Source of the DNA: an uncultured Chryseobacterium sp.
GTDB lineage: Bacteria; Bacteroidota; Bacteroidia; Flavobacteriales; Weeksellaceae
DNA: 53,681 bases
Direction: 5' to 3'
NCBI GenBank assembly: GCA_913778085.1
Contig: CAJYXJ010000029.1
Coordinates: 1-53,681, forward strand
Positions 9,654 through 18,808 of the stretch are shown piece by piece. The translations under genes and the position numbers were made by a program. The notes under the pieces were generated by a model. That model did no database searches. It was not told where the DNA came from and saw nothing but the letters and a program-made list of their open reading frames with translations. Numbering within the stretch: the stretch's first letter is position 1; each line of letters opens with the position of its first letter.

Positions 9654-9874
9654 AATAATTAATAATTAATGTCAGAAATTTTAGTTAACTTATAAAAAAC
9701 AGCATATGTAAAAGTCAATTCTTTATTTTAAACAAAAGCCTTTTTATATCAAATAGGAAGTATAGAAAACACATGAAATTGATTTTTAAATTTCTTAAAA
9801 AAAGTAAACAATTACTTAGAGCGTGTTTAAATAAGATTTGTACTATTTATTCGATTCTAAGTACTAGGTCACAA

Positions 9875-10740
9875 TTAGGTTGCATTAAATTTAGAGAAAC
9901 AGATATTTAAATGTTTTCCTATATTTGTCATGCATCTGTTTACGGAATAGAATAAAGTATCTTTTTCAAAATAATCTTCAGGATATAGCCATTCTGTTTT
10001 TCAGCTTGGGCTAGAGAGTTTCTGCAATATTCAAGTGAGGGGAATAAGGTGGCAGAAAGAAGATAAATAACCCTTTCTATTCCCAACGGGCTCTATTCTG
10101 CTTTACTAATTTCGAACGGTAAAAAGAAGCGTTATCCAAAAGTCACTACCGTCTTTTTCTATATTTAAAAGATAAATCTTCCAGGAAATTGACCACAAAT
10201 TCACTGTTGATGTTTTGCTCGCTCATTTTCCAATGGCATACATTGGAGCGGTTGATCATTCCAAAGATGTTTGTTTTATAGCCTTCTTCCATATAAACAT
10301 TCCATATAAACAGCCACTTTTTCACCGGGGAACTGCCATCCGTAAGGAACATATCCCTGGCTGTTTACATGACTTTCATCTGCGTAAAACAGATCAATCA
10401 ATCCCAGATTTTCAAGGTTTTCCAATTCCTGTAAATCTAACTTTTTGCAGGCATACAGCTCTGCACTACACTTGCCTTTCGGACGTTTTCTTATCCGTTT
10501 TATCTTCCACCAATCTTATTAAACATCGCCTGAACGTTTTTTCGCTCGCTTTTTTCCACTTACCAACTCCCATTCTGCAGGGGCTGAACACATCTTTTAA
10601 TGATGCTTTTATAGATTCCAAAAACTATTCCCTATCTTCTTTCAAATTCAATAAGGATTGCTTTCCTCTGTCCGGCTTAATAGACAAACTGTGGTGTAAT
10701 ACAAAGTTCCGACTGACCGGCTTATTTTACAAATTATTTC
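9875..10740 (-). pseudogene. Decayed IS630-type DDE transposase
   Basis: No open frame survives, but minus-strand fragments in different frames follow the order of an IS630-family transposase. Near 10700: 'HHSLSIKPDRGK' (helix-turn-helix region). Near 10600: 'LKEDRE*FLESIKASLKDVFSP'. At about 10330-10450: 'LGLIDLFYADESHV' then 'SQGYVPYGWQFPGEKV' (first catalytic Asp region). At about 10190-10260: 'NIFGMINRSN' and 'INSEFVVNFLEDL'. Near 10130: remnants of the second Asp segment. At about 9940-10060: 'FFLPPYSPHLNIAETL' only after a frameshift, with a stop in place of the expected Trp, ending at a TAA at 9875-9877. Several stops and frameshifts mean it cannot be active. Terminal inverted repeats were not identified. 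It sits beside a tRNA gene. Confidence 0.8.
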
Positions 10741-10828
10741 TAATTTTCTTTTTTAAACAAACTCTTATTCTATTCGCATCTAACAAGAGCTTATTTCAAC
10801 TAATTAAGAAATCTTACAACGAAATAAA

Positions 10829-10856
10829 AAAAGCACCTACAACTGTAAGTGCTTTT
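10829..10856 (-). terminator. Terminator downstream of the tRNA gene
   Basis: An 8-bp stem (AAAAGCAC 10829-10836 with GTGCTTTT 10849-10856), one mismatch, and an inner TACA/TGTA extension. On the minus strand it is followed by a T-run (complement of A 10826-10832). It lies just 3' of the minus-strand tRNA. Confidence 0.75.
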
Positions 10857-10861
10857 CAATG

Positions 10862-10935
10862 TGGTCCCACTTGGGCTCGAACCAAGGACAACCTGATTAT
10901 GAGTCAGGGACTCTAACCAACTGAGCTATAGGACC
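10862..10935 (-). tRNA. tRNA with CAT anticodon (Met or Ile2)
   Basis: 74 bases on the minus strand. The acceptor stem GGTCCTA pairs with TGGGACC. D-arm (AGCTCAGTTGGTTAGAGT) and T-arm (GGTTCGAGCC) are canonical, and the anticodon loop CTCATAA gives CAT. CCA is not encoded, since the discriminator A is followed by CA. CAT may be elongator Met or, if lysidine-modified, Ile reading ATA. Sequence alone does not settle this for me, although the GACTCATAATC arm is seen in Ile2 tRNAs as well as Met tRNAs. A promoter-like pair of boxes lies upstream and a terminator downstream. Confidence 0.9.
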
Positions 10936-10963
10936 TCAAAAATTTGGTTAAATTTTGTGATTG

Positions 10964-10994
10964 CAAAAATAGTAAAATTTCTGTTTCTACAAAA
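10964..10994 (-). promoter_or_regulatory. Predicted promoter of the tRNA gene
   Basis: On the minus strand TTTTG (10990-10994) is followed after 18 bases by TATTTTTG (10964-10971), a good match to the Bacteroidota -33 TTTG / -7 TAnnTTTG pattern. The tRNA 5' end lies 28 bases further on. The promoter sits between mce and the tRNA. Confidence 0.6.
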
Positions 10995-10998
10995 TTAT

Positions 10999-11397
10999 TT
11001 AGGGTTTTTCTTGGCACAATTCTACGAGGACGCCGTTGGTGGATTTCGGGTGAAGGAAGACAACGAGTTTATTATCAGCACCTTCTTTGGGTTCTTCGGA
11101 GATAAATTCGAAGCCTTCTTTTTTCAGTCTTTGCACTTCGGCGGCGATATCATCTACTCCGAATGCCAGATGGTGGATGCCCTCCCCTTTTTTGCTGATG
11201 AATTTGGAAACGGGACTGTCTTCCCGGCTCGCTTCCAGAAGCTCGATTTTGCTTTCGCCGGCGGCATAGAAGGAAGTCGTCACGCCTTCCCGCTCTACCG
11301 ATTCTTTTTTATAGGATTCCTTTCCCAGCAGCTTGGCAAAAAGTTCGTCGGAAACCCCTAAGGATTGTACGGCAATACCGATATGTTCTAATTTCAT
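10999..11397 (-). CDS. mce: Methylmalonyl-CoA epimerase
   Basis: 132 residues, one VOC/glyoxalase-fold unit pair. MKLEHIGIAV at the start carries the first metal-binding His (H5). GIHHLAFGVDDI in the middle carries the second His, and VLVELCQ at the C-terminus carries the metal-binding Glu. The enzyme interconverts (2S)- and (2R)-methylmalonyl-CoA in the propionate/succinate pathway, in the cytosol. Its length is normal for the family. It is transcribed divergently from rbfA, with 90 bases between them. Codon use and GC are like the housekeeping genes downstream and unlike the AT-rich RHS region. Confidence 0.92.
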   Translation of the reverse strand: MKLEHIGIAVQSLGVSDELFAKLLGKESYKKESVEREGVTTSFYAAGESKIELLEASREDSPVSKFISKKGEGIHHLAFGVDDIAAEVQRLKKEGFEFISEEPKEGADNKLVVFLHPKSTNGVLVELCQEKP

Positions 11398-11462
11398 AAA
11401 AAATAAAATAAATTAAGTCGTAATTTTGAAAGAGCCGCCGGATTTCGGGGCAGCAATTCAAA

Positions 11463-11479
11463 CAAAAGTACTAAATTTG
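11463..11479. promoter_or_regulatory. Back-to-back -7 elements for mce and rbfA
   Basis: TAAATTTG at 11472-11479 on the plus strand lies 8 bases before the rbfA ATG. TACTTTTG read on the minus strand covers 11463-11470 and points toward mce. Both match TAnnTTTG. Clear -33 boxes are not seen, so the exact start sites are uncertain. The very short leader for rbfA fits many flavobacterial mRNAs. Confidence 0.4.
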
Positions 11480-11487
11480 CAGAAATT

Positions 11488-11847
11488 ATGGAAAGTAACA
11501 GACAAAGAAAAGTAGCCCAAATTATACAGGAAGATTTCGCAGAACTTTTCCGCAAGCAGGCCTCGGAAAGCAAACAAAGCATTCTGGTAACGGTTTCGGA
11601 TGTAAAGGTGACGCCGGATCTCAGCATTGCCAAGATTTATTTAAGCATCTTCCCGCAGGAACACCGCAAGGCGGTGATGAAGGAGATCGAGGAAAACAAG
11701 GCGCAGTACCGCAATTTCATCGGCCAGAAAATGGCAAAGCAGGTGCGCGTGATCCCGAATCTTAATTTTTACCTGGACACCACGCTGGACGATGTGGAAA
11801 AACTGGAGCGCGAACTGAGAGGCGAAGGCGATAACCCGATTCTGTAA
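11488..11847 (+). CDS. rbfA: 30S ribosome-binding factor A
   Basis: 119 residues, the usual size. The RbfA KH-type fold is visible from the start MESNRQRKVAQIIQEDFAEL, the strand LVTVSDVKVTPDLSIAKIYLSIF, and the C-terminal VRVIPNLNFYLDTTLDDVEKLERE. RbfA binds the pre-30S subunit and helps mature the 16S rRNA 5' end. It helps growth in the cold. The gene is followed 3 bases later by a LolC/E-like permease starting with TTG, a gene pair that I believe is common in flavobacteria. Confidence 0.93.
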   Translation: MESNRQRKVAQIIQEDFAELFRKQASESKQSILVTVSDVKVTPDLSIAKIYLSIFPQEHRKAVMKEIEENKAQYRNFIGQKMAKQVRVIPNLNFYLDTTLDDVEKLERELRGEGDNPIL

Positions 11848-11850
11848 ACT

Positions 11851-13089
11851 TTGAAAAACATTGCTTTTTATATTGCTTCCCGTTACCTTTTGTCAAAAAA
11901 AGGAAGCACGGCCGTGACCTTTATTACCTGGTTGGCGGTGGGTGCGATGACGGTAGCGGTAACGGCAATGTTTGTCATCATCTCCGTTTTTTCAGGGCTT
12001 GAAGACCTCAACAAAGACCTGATCTCCAACCTTCACGCCGACCTGACCATCAAAAACACGTCCGGCAAAACCCTGAAAGACCTGGACCGGATCACCTCCG
12101 TTCTGAAAAAAAACAAGGAGATCAGCCATTTTTCAAGGGTGATCGAGGAAAAAGTATACATCAGCTTCAACGGCAAAGGCGACATTGCTTACCTGCGTGG
12201 CGTTGATTCGGCGTATATTGAAGTAAATCCGATCAACAGAGAAGTTTTCTACGGGGCGTATCCCAGCTTTCGGTATTCCAATGAAGTACTGATGGAAAAT
12301 TCGCTGGACATCCGACTGTCGGTTCCTGTAGCCACAGAAAACGGCTATGCCACGGTATTCATGCCAAAGCCCGGAACCGGGATCATTAATAAGGAAGAAG
12401 ACATTTACAACAAGAAAGATATTCTGGTTACCGGACTTTTCCCCGGCAAGGACCAGCTGGACAATTACATCATTGCCCCGATCGAGCTGACGGAGGAATT
12501 ACTGAGTTTGCCCAAAAACTCCGCTTATCAGATCGTTATCAAATTAAAAAATCCTGAAAATGCCGATGCGGTAAAACAGCAGCTTACCACTTCCCTCGGC
12601 GGCAGCCTTAAAGGCGAAAAAATGCCTGCAGGAAAGCAGATTGAGATCAAAACCAAACAGGAAGAGAATGCCGCGTTCTGGAAGATGATCAATACCGAAA
12701 AGCTGTTTATTTATTTAATCTTCGCTTTGGTTATTTTCATTACCACCTTCAATCTCGCAGGAGCCATTATCATCCTTCAGCTGGACAAAAAAGAACAGGC
12801 CAAATCCCTGGTTTCTTTGGGCTTCCCATTAAGCCATCTGCGGCAGGTCTATTTTTATACCGGGATCCTGATCGTCGTCCTGGGAATCATCTCCGGACTC
12901 ATCCTGGGAACAGGCCTCTGCTATTTCCAGCAGTACACCGAATTTTTCAAGGCCAATGAAAGCCTTCCTTTCCCCGTAAAGATCGTTGGCAAAAATTATC
13001 TGATCGTTGCCCTGACTGCATCTTTATTCGGATTTGCTATTTCGTGGGTATTTTCAAAAATAAGCAAGGAGTATATTACTAAAAATTAA
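11851..13089 (+). CDS. LolC/LolE-like ABC transporter permease (FtsX family)
   Basis: 412 residues starting at TTG, which lies 3 bases after rbfA. Four membrane helices are seen, at about residues 20-48, 284-310, 334-356 and 380-402. A ~230-residue periplasmic domain lies between the first and second helices. This MacB-core/FtsX layout and the opening 'IASRYLLSKKGSTAVTFITWLAVGAM' (split: IASRYLL, SKKGSTAV) are those of lipoprotein-releasing permeases. The expected role is extraction of lipoproteins from the inner membrane with a LolD-type ATPase, which is not in this window. No terminator separates it from rbfA, so they are probably one operon. Confidence 0.85.
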   Translation: MKNIAFYIASRYLLSKKGSTAVTFITWLAVGAMTVAVTAMFVIISVFSGLEDLNKDLISNLHADLTIKNTSGKTLKDLDRITSVLKKNKEISHFSRVIEEKVYISFNGKGDIAYLRGVDSAYIEVNPINREVFYGAYPSFRYSNEVLMENSLDIRLSVPVATENGYATVFMPKPGTGIINKEEDIYNKKDILVTGLFPGKDQLDNYIIAPIELTEELLSLPKNSAYQIVIKLKNPENADAVKQQLTTSLGGSLKGEKMPAGKQIEIKTKQEENAAFWKMINTEKLFIYLIFALVIFITTFNLAGAIIILQLDKKEQAKSLVSLGFPLSHLRQVYFYTGILIVVLGIISGLILGTGLCYFQQYTEFFKANESLPFPVKIVGKNYLIVALTASLFGFAISWVFSKISKEYITKN

Positions 13090-13137
13090 CACGTTCAGCG
13101 TTCATTTTTTTGTACCTTTACGCCCCAATTTTTAAAA

Positions 13138-14931
13138 ATGAAACGAATTCTATTCCCCTTTTTACTGATTTTTGCGTTTGCCAGCACGTTTGCGCAGATT
13201 CCGACAGGTTATTACGACGGAACTACAGGCCTTACCGGAGCGGCTTTAAAAACCAAACTTAAACAGATCATTACCAACGGTCATATCGACAATGGCTACA
13301 ACGGTCTCTGGGCCGGCTATCAGACCACGGACCGCGACAACATCGCCATGCCGGGCTACGAAAACGATAATACCATCCTGGATATCTACTCCGAAAATCC
13401 GAACGGTACAGACCCTTACACTTATAATTATTCAAGCGGACAATGCAGTGGAAACAGCGGACCGGAAGGACTTTGCTACAACAGAGAGCACGTCGTTCCT
13501 CAAAGTCTATTCAGCAGTAATGCACCGATGGTTTCCGATATTAATTTCATCAGGCCTACGGACGGCAAAGTAAACGGAATGCGGTCAAACTTTCCGTATG
13601 GCAAAGTAGGTTCCGCCTCTTTTACTTCCCTGAACGGATCAAAATTAGGGACTTCGATTTCTCCGGGATATTCCGGAACGGTCTTTGAACCGATCGACGC
13701 TTTTAAAGGAGACATCGCCCGGATGATCCTGTATTTTGTAACAAGATACGAATCCCAGCTTTCCGGCTTCGGAACGGGAAATATGCTCGGAGGTTCGGCT
13801 TTTCCCGGATTACAGACCTGGGAACTGAACCAGCTGTTGGCATGGCATGTGGCAGATCCGGTTTCCGCGACTGAAATTTCAAGAAACAATGCATCATACG
13901 TTTACCAGGGAAACCGGAATCCGTACATCGATCATCCTGAATATGTAGCTCAAATCTGGGGAACGCCGGTGGCCGATACCCAGGCGCCGACCGCACCTAC
14001 CAACCTGGCAACCAACAGCCCGTCTTCAAATTCCATTTCCTTAAGCTGGACGGCTTCTACAGATAATGTGGGCGTCGTGGCATATGATATTTATAAAGAC
14101 GGAACATTCTATGCAACAGTGACGGGCACCACGGCGACTGTTTCCGGATTGAATCCGTCCACTACTTATAATTTTTATGTTATTGCAAAAGACGCAGCAG
14201 GAAACTCGTCTACGGCAAGCAATACCGCACAGGGAACTACCCTCGCAGGCGGACAGCCGGGCGGAAGCTGCGGAACGGAAGACTTTTCAAACATTCCGGC
14301 AGCATCCTCTTCATATGCAACACAGAACTGGACTGGCAATAACATCACTTGGACAGCCACCGATGCAAGAACAGACCAGACAATCAACGGTAAAGCCATT
14401 ACCATCAGAAACGGGAACCTTACAAGTTCTACCATTTCAGGAGGGATCGGCTCTTTAACGGTTACCACCAAACTTCCTTTCTCGGATACCTCAGGAAACC
14501 TTACCTTACAGATCAACGGAAACAATGTGGGTACAATTCCTTTCGGGACTTCAGCTGCCACAACTACGATTAACAACATCAATGTTGCCGGCAATATTGT
14601 GATTAAAATCATCAATTCCGAAACAGGAAAGAGAATTTCCATCGATGATCTGAGCTGGACCTGCTACAGTGTACTGGGAACGGCGGAAACGGCGAAAGAC
14701 AAGAATGCATTCAGCATTTATCCTAACCCTGTAAAAAACAACGAGCTGTTCGTAAAAGGAGAAAACCTGGACAGAATTTCAAAAGCACAGATCTACGATT
14801 TCTCAGGAAAGCTGATCGATACCATTGAAAATCCTTTTAAACACTCAAACAAAATTATTCTTAAAGGCCTGGTTAAAGGGAATTACATCCTGAAGACCGA
14901 TACTTTCTCTACGAAATTCATCGTAGACTAA
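13138..14931 (+). CDS. Secreted endonuclease I with FN3 and T9SS domains
   Basis: 597 residues. Signal peptide MKRILFPFLLIFAFASTFAQ. Residues about 20-280 are an endonuclease I (EndA/NucM) domain with the His-metal segment YNREHVVPQSLF at about 113-124 and DINFIRPTDGKVNGMRSNFPYG after it. A fibronectin type III domain follows at about 285-370 (APTAPTNLATNS, SISLSWTAS, AYDIYKDGTFYATV, YNFYVIAKDAAGNSS). A ~140-residue beta domain comes next, and a T9SS type A domain ends the protein (FSIYPNPVKNNELFVKG, YILKTDTFSTKFIVD). The enzyme should cut extracellular DNA for nutrient scavenging or biofilm turnover. A single-gene unit is likely: TACCTTTA lies 18 bases upstream and a terminator follows. Confidence 0.92.
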   Translation: MKRILFPFLLIFAFASTFAQIPTGYYDGTTGLTGAALKTKLKQIITNGHIDNGYNGLWAGYQTTDRDNIAMPGYENDNTILDIYSENPNGTDPYTYNYSSGQCSGNSGPEGLCYNREHVVPQSLFSSNAPMVSDINFIRPTDGKVNGMRSNFPYGKVGSASFTSLNGSKLGTSISPGYSGTVFEPIDAFKGDIARMILYFVTRYESQLSGFGTGNMLGGSAFPGLQTWELNQLLAWHVADPVSATEISRNNASYVYQGNRNPYIDHPEYVAQIWGTPVADTQAPTAPTNLATNSPSSNSISLSWTASTDNVGVVAYDIYKDGTFYATVTGTTATVSGLNPSTTYNFYVIAKDAAGNSSTASNTAQGTTLAGGQPGGSCGTEDFSNIPAASSSYATQNWTGNNITWTATDARTDQTINGKAITIRNGNLTSSTISGGIGSLTVTTKLPFSDTSGNLTLQINGNNVGTIPFGTSAATTTINNINVAGNIVIKIINSETGKRISIDDLSWTCYSVLGTAETAKDKNAFSIYPNPVKNNELFVKGENLDRISKAQIYDFSGKLIDTIENPFKHSNKIILKGLVKGNYILKTDTFSTKFIVD

Positions 14932-14954
14932 GATTAAAAAAATATTTCATTCTG

Positions 14955-14984
14955 AAGACCGGTTTTATCCGGTCTTTTTTTTAT
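14955..14984 (+). terminator. Terminator after the endonuclease gene
   Basis: Perfect 8-bp stem AAGACCGG (14955-14962) / CCGGTCTT (14969-14976), loop TTTTAT, followed by a run of T. It ends ten bases before aroE. Confidence 0.85.
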
Positions 14985-14993
14985 TTTTATAGG

Positions 14994-15731
14994 ATGGATT
15001 CCAATAAAAAACTAGGGCTTATCGGGAAAAACATTTCCTATTCCTTTTCAAAAAAGTACTTTGAAGACAAATTCCAGAAGCTGATGCTGAAAGGCTATTC
15101 ATACAGCATCTTCGATCTTCCGGAACTCCATGCGGTAGAGGATATTTTTTCCAGTCCGGAAATGCTGGGATTCAATGTCACGATCCCGTACAAGGAAAAA
15201 ATCATCAGCTATCTGGATGAATTGAGCGATGAAGCAAAGGAAATCGGTGCCGTCAACTGTGTACTGATCGAGAACGGCAAAAAAAGAGGTTATAATACGG
15301 ATGCGTTCGGATTTGAAAAAACACTGATGATCCACAAAAAGCCACACCAGCATTCGGCGATCATTCTGGGGAACGGCGGAGCAGCCAAAGCTGTAAAATA
15401 TGCATTGGATAAACACCGCATCCCTTCCATTACCGTTTCAAGGACTACGGAAATAAATTATGAAAATCTTGATCCGGGAACAGTTGGACAGCACAAAATC
15501 ATTATTCAGTGCACACCGGTAGGAACATTTCCCAACGTGGAAGACTGCCTGAAATTCCCATTTGAAGCCCTCACCAGTGACCACCTGGTCATTGACCTGA
15601 TTTATAACCCGAATTACACGAAATTCATCATCAATGCATCGGAAAAAGGGGCTAAAACCGTGAATGGCTATTATATGCTCGAGCAGCAGGCAGAAAAAGC
15701 CTGGGAAATTTGGAATTTTCAAAAAAAATAA
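14994..15731 (+). CDS. aroE: Shikimate dehydrogenase
   Basis: 245 residues. Substrate-binding ISYSFSKKYF near the start, catalytic Lys in NVTIPYKEK (K67), GAVNCV (85-90), catalytic Asp in YNTDAFGF (D103), nucleotide-binding loop ILGNGGAAKAVKYAL (124-138), and C-terminal NGYYMLEQQA. It reduces 3-dehydroshikimate to shikimate with NADPH in aromatic amino-acid synthesis. It is short compared with E. coli AroE (about 270), which is usual in this group. The gene stands alone after a terminator, and a DUF349 gene follows 78 bases later. Confidence 0.95.
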   Translation: MDSNKKLGLIGKNISYSFSKKYFEDKFQKLMLKGYSYSIFDLPELHAVEDIFSSPEMLGFNVTIPYKEKIISYLDELSDEAKEIGAVNCVLIENGKKRGYNTDAFGFEKTLMIHKKPHQHSAIILGNGGAAKAVKYALDKHRIPSITVSRTTEINYENLDPGTVGQHKIIIQCTPVGTFPNVEDCLKFPFEALTSDHLVIDLIYNPNYTKFIINASEKGAKTVNGYYMLEQQAEKAWEIWNFQKK

Positions 15732-15809
15732 CTTAACTTAGTATTGTATTTGGCTTTTTAGCCATATATTTAGAGGATATTATAATGCCACTCACATAAA
15801 CGATTTGCT

Positions 15810-17615
15810 ATGATTACAGAAAACAATCTTTCTGAAAACGGGGAAAATAAGAACGATCAGGAAATTCCTCAGGAAAAAACATCAGAAAATGCCGCATCTC
15901 AGGATGACAACATTCCGCATGAAGAAGCCGAACATGAAGAAGAGCACGAAGAGGTAGACATTACCCTTGCTGATGCGCTGAAAGAAATGGAAAAAATCAT
16001 CAATGCGCCTAATGCCGGTGAAGATTTCAAAAAATTCAATCAGCTGAAGGAGAAAGCAAGTCACTATATCCATGATGAAGTGGAAGACAAAAAGCATGAA
16101 TACGTAGAGGCCGGAAATGCCCCTGAAAACTTCAGTTACGAGCATCCTTCCCAGGCGAGGTTCTCCGCTTTGGTGAATATCTTCAGAGAAAAGCACGATG
16201 ATTACCAGAAAGGTCAGGAAGAGGAGCAGAAGAAAAATCTCGATCACCGCCAGGGTATCATTGAAAGGCTGAAAAACCTTTATACCAATTCCGAGCCGGG
16301 AACCAATCTATTCAAATCCATCCGTGAAATCAAGGAAGACTGGTCCAATGCCGGGCAGGTGGCCAAATCGGAATTCAGGATCCTGAACAACAACTATTTC
16401 CACCACCTGAACCAATTCTATCAGATGCTGGATCTGAATAAAGAATTCCTGGAACAGGAATACAGCCATAACCTGGAAAAGAGACAGCACATCATCGAGC
16501 GTGCCAAGCAGCTTGAACATGAACCGGTGATCCAGAAAGCCCTGAACGAACTTCAATATCTTCACAAGCTGTGGAAAGAGGAAGCAGAGCCGGTGGCAGA
16601 AGAGTTCCGCGAAAAGACGTGGGAAGAATTTAAGGAAATCTCCAACAAGATCCACGAAAGGAAATCCGAGCTTTCAGCTGCCATCGAAACCGAACAGGCC
16701 GGTAATCTCGAAAAGAAAAACCAGATTATTGCCGAAATTAAAAAACTGTCTGAGCCGGCAGAAAGCCCAAACCACAATTACTGGCAGAACGCCATCAGAA
16801 AAGTGGAAGACCTCCGTACGGAATTTTTAAAGACAGGAAGTGTGCCGAGAAAACTTTCCAACCAGAACTGGAATGATTTCAAAACCACACTCAGAAATTT
16901 CAATACAACAAAAAACACCTATTATAAGTCGTTAAAGGGTTCCCAACAGGCCAACTTGGAAGAAAAATTAAAGCTCATCCAGACAGCAAAAGACAACCAG
17001 AATAACGAAGAATGGGACATTGCCGTTCCCCTGTTTAAAAAGCTTCAGGAAGACTGGAAGAAAATCGGACATGTTCCGAAGAGCATGACCAATAAAATCT
17101 GGGACGAGTTCCGGGATGCCTGCAATGCTTTTTTCAACAACTACCGTGAAAAGAGCAATGCCTCTACCGATAATTGGAAAGAAAATTACAAGCAGAAAAA
17201 AGCCATTCTCGAAGAGCTGAAAACCGTAACCAACGAAGACGGCAGCATCGAAAGGATTGAGGCCATTAAAACCGCATGGAATAACATCGGGAAAGTACCA
17301 AGGGATAAAATTTCCATTAATACCGAATTCAACAAGACCTTGAGGGAAAAACTGAAGCTTAACAAGATCAATGAATTCGAGCTGAAAGAAGAAGGACTTT
17401 CTGAAAACCAATTGACCGATAAAGCAAGAAAGATGAAGAGCCAGATCTCCGATCTTGAAGCGGAGATCGTAAAACTGGAGAACAACCTGGCCTTCTTCAA
17501 AAACCCATCCAGGGAAAATCCGCTGTTGAAAGATACGTATGATTCAATAGACGAGAAAAAAGCACATCTGGAAAGCTTGAAGCAGAATCTCCATAACATT
17601 ATTGCCGGAGAATAA
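15810..17615 (+). CDS. DUF349 domain protein, coiled-coil rich
   Basis: 601 residues, almost wholly alpha-helical and highly charged. The first ~60 residues are acidic and low complexity (EEAEHEEEHEEVDI). The rest holds at least four DUF349-like units, each with a W-K-x-x-G-x-V/A pattern (DWSNAGQVAKSEF, EFLKTGSVPRKL, DWKKIGHVPKSM, AWNNIGKVPRDK). A coiled coil sits at the C-terminus (ARKMKSQISDLEAEIVKLENNL). No enzyme motif is seen. DUF349 proteins occur widely in Bacteroidota and have no settled role. It has its own terminator and is probably monocistronic. Confidence 0.85.
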   Translation: MITENNLSENGENKNDQEIPQEKTSENAASQDDNIPHEEAEHEEEHEEVDITLADALKEMEKIINAPNAGEDFKKFNQLKEKASHYIHDEVEDKKHEYVEAGNAPENFSYEHPSQARFSALVNIFREKHDDYQKGQEEEQKKNLDHRQGIIERLKNLYTNSEPGTNLFKSIREIKEDWSNAGQVAKSEFRILNNNYFHHLNQFYQMLDLNKEFLEQEYSHNLEKRQHIIERAKQLEHEPVIQKALNELQYLHKLWKEEAEPVAEEFREKTWEEFKEISNKIHERKSELSAAIETEQAGNLEKKNQIIAEIKKLSEPAESPNHNYWQNAIRKVEDLRTEFLKTGSVPRKLSNQNWNDFKTTLRNFNTTKNTYYKSLKGSQQANLEEKLKLIQTAKDNQNNEEWDIAVPLFKKLQEDWKKIGHVPKSMTNKIWDEFRDACNAFFNNYREKSNASTDNWKENYKQKKAILEELKTVTNEDGSIERIEAIKTAWNNIGKVPRDKISINTEFNKTLREKLKLNKINEFELKEEGLSENQLTDKARKMKSQISDLEAEIVKLENNLAFFKNPSRENPLLKDTYDSIDEKKAHLESLKQNLHNIIAGE

Positions 17616-17633
17616 AAAATAATCTTAAATCTT

Positions 17634-17668
17634 AAAAGCGGAGCCAACCATTTGACTTCGCTTTTTTT
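17634..17668 (+). terminator. Terminator after the DUF349 gene
   Basis: Stem AAAAGCGGAG (17634-17643) with CTTCGCTTTT (17656-17665), ten pairs including one G-T, loop of 12 bases, then T-run to 17668. It ends eight bases before the ribD ATG, so ribD probably has a promoter within or just upstream of this short gap. Confidence 0.65.
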
Positions 17669-17675
17669 ATGAAAT

Positions 17676-18707
17676 ATGGAGCACGAATTATATCTTAAAA
17701 GAGGAATTGAATTAGCTAAAAAAGCCTTGGGAAAGACTTATCCCAACCCTTTTGTCGGAAGTGTTATCGTACATAACGGCAAGATCATCGGAGAAGGCTA
17801 TCACCGCAAAGCCGGAGAAAACCACGCGGAAATCAACGCCATCGAATCAGTGGAAGACAAATCCCTGATTCCGGAATCTACAATTTATGTTACGCTGGAG
17901 CCCTGCGCGCATTACGGAAAAACGCCTCCGTGCGCTCTAAAGATAAAAGAACTAGGCTTCCGGAAAGTCGTGATCGGAGCCATGGATTCCCACGACAAAG
18001 TAAACGGAAAAGGAAAAAAAATCATCCAGGATGCCGGAATCGAAGTAATATCGGGAATTTTAGCGAAAGAATGCATTGATCTTAACAAACGTTTTTTTAC
18101 CTATCATGAAAAAAAACGGCCTTATATCATCCTGAAGTGGGCACAATCAGCCGACGGTTTTCTTGATAAGGATTTTAAGCCAACGGCAATTTCAAATGCA
18201 TTGGTCAATCAATTCGTACATCAATTGAGAGCCGATGAACATGCTATTCTTGTAGGTACCCAAACCGCGTTGAATGACGACCCTTCCCTTACGGTAAGAA
18301 ATGGGGAAGGCGTAAATCCGGTAAGAATACTGATTGATCTTGATCTGAAAGTTCCTTCGGATTTCAAAATTTACAATACCGAAGCCAAGACCATTGTTAT
18401 CAATTCCTTGAAGGAAGAAATCCGGGAGCATATTCATTTTATTAAAATTAAAAAAGGCAATTTCATTCAGGAACTGATGGACGCTTTGTATAGGGAGCAG
18501 ATCCAGTCGGTAATTATAGAGGGTGGACGGTTTACCCTTCAGCAGTTTATCGACGGGAATCTATGGGATGAAGCCCTCATTATTAAAAATGAAAACCTGA
18601 AGCTTGAAAACGGAACTGAAGCGCCAGAGTTACCAGGCAGAAAGCCTTTAAGGACGGATAAATTCAGGGACAACAGCATTGAATTTTACCAGGCAGACGT
18701 AACATAA
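17676..18707 (+). CDS. ribD: Riboflavin biosynthesis deaminase/reductase
   Basis: 343 residues, the full two-domain RibD. The N-terminal zinc deaminase domain (about 1-145) has TYPNPFVGSV, the H-x-E motif H50/E52 in NHAEINAIE, and PCAHYGKTPPC with C77 and C86. The C-terminal reductase domain (about 150-343) has ILKWAQSADGFL, HAILVGTQTALNDDPSLTVR, and IEGGRFTLQQFI. It carries out deamination and then NADPH reduction of the ribosylamino-pyrimidine in riboflavin synthesis. The flavin product is relevant to FMN-dependent NuoF further on, but the genes are not linked in an operon. No FMN riboswitch is seen upstream. Confidence 0.95.
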   Translation: MEHELYLKRGIELAKKALGKTYPNPFVGSVIVHNGKIIGEGYHRKAGENHAEINAIESVEDKSLIPESTIYVTLEPCAHYGKTPPCALKIKELGFRKVVIGAMDSHDKVNGKGKKIIQDAGIEVISGILAKECIDLNKRFFTYHEKKRPYIILKWAQSADGFLDKDFKPTAISNALVNQFVHQLRADEHAILVGTQTALNDDPSLTVRNGEGVNPVRILIDLDLKVPSDFKIYNTEAKTIVINSLKEEIREHIHFIKIKKGNFIQELMDALYREQIQSVIIEGGRFTLQQFIDGNLWDEALIIKNENLKLENGTEAPELPGRKPLRTDKFRDNSIEFYQADVT

Positions 18708-18808
18708 AACATGCACTATCAAAACTTAATATGGTCAATTTCTTAGAATTTATCACTACCCTTTGAAATTAATTTCGTAAATTCATCATTCATTTAAACC
18801 AATACATC

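Noticed and set aside
10215-10916. 233-residue plus-strand frame across the IS remnant and tRNA
   Set aside because: It reads the antisense of the decayed transposase and runs through the tRNA gene. No domain is seen, and the minus-strand fragments explain the sequence.
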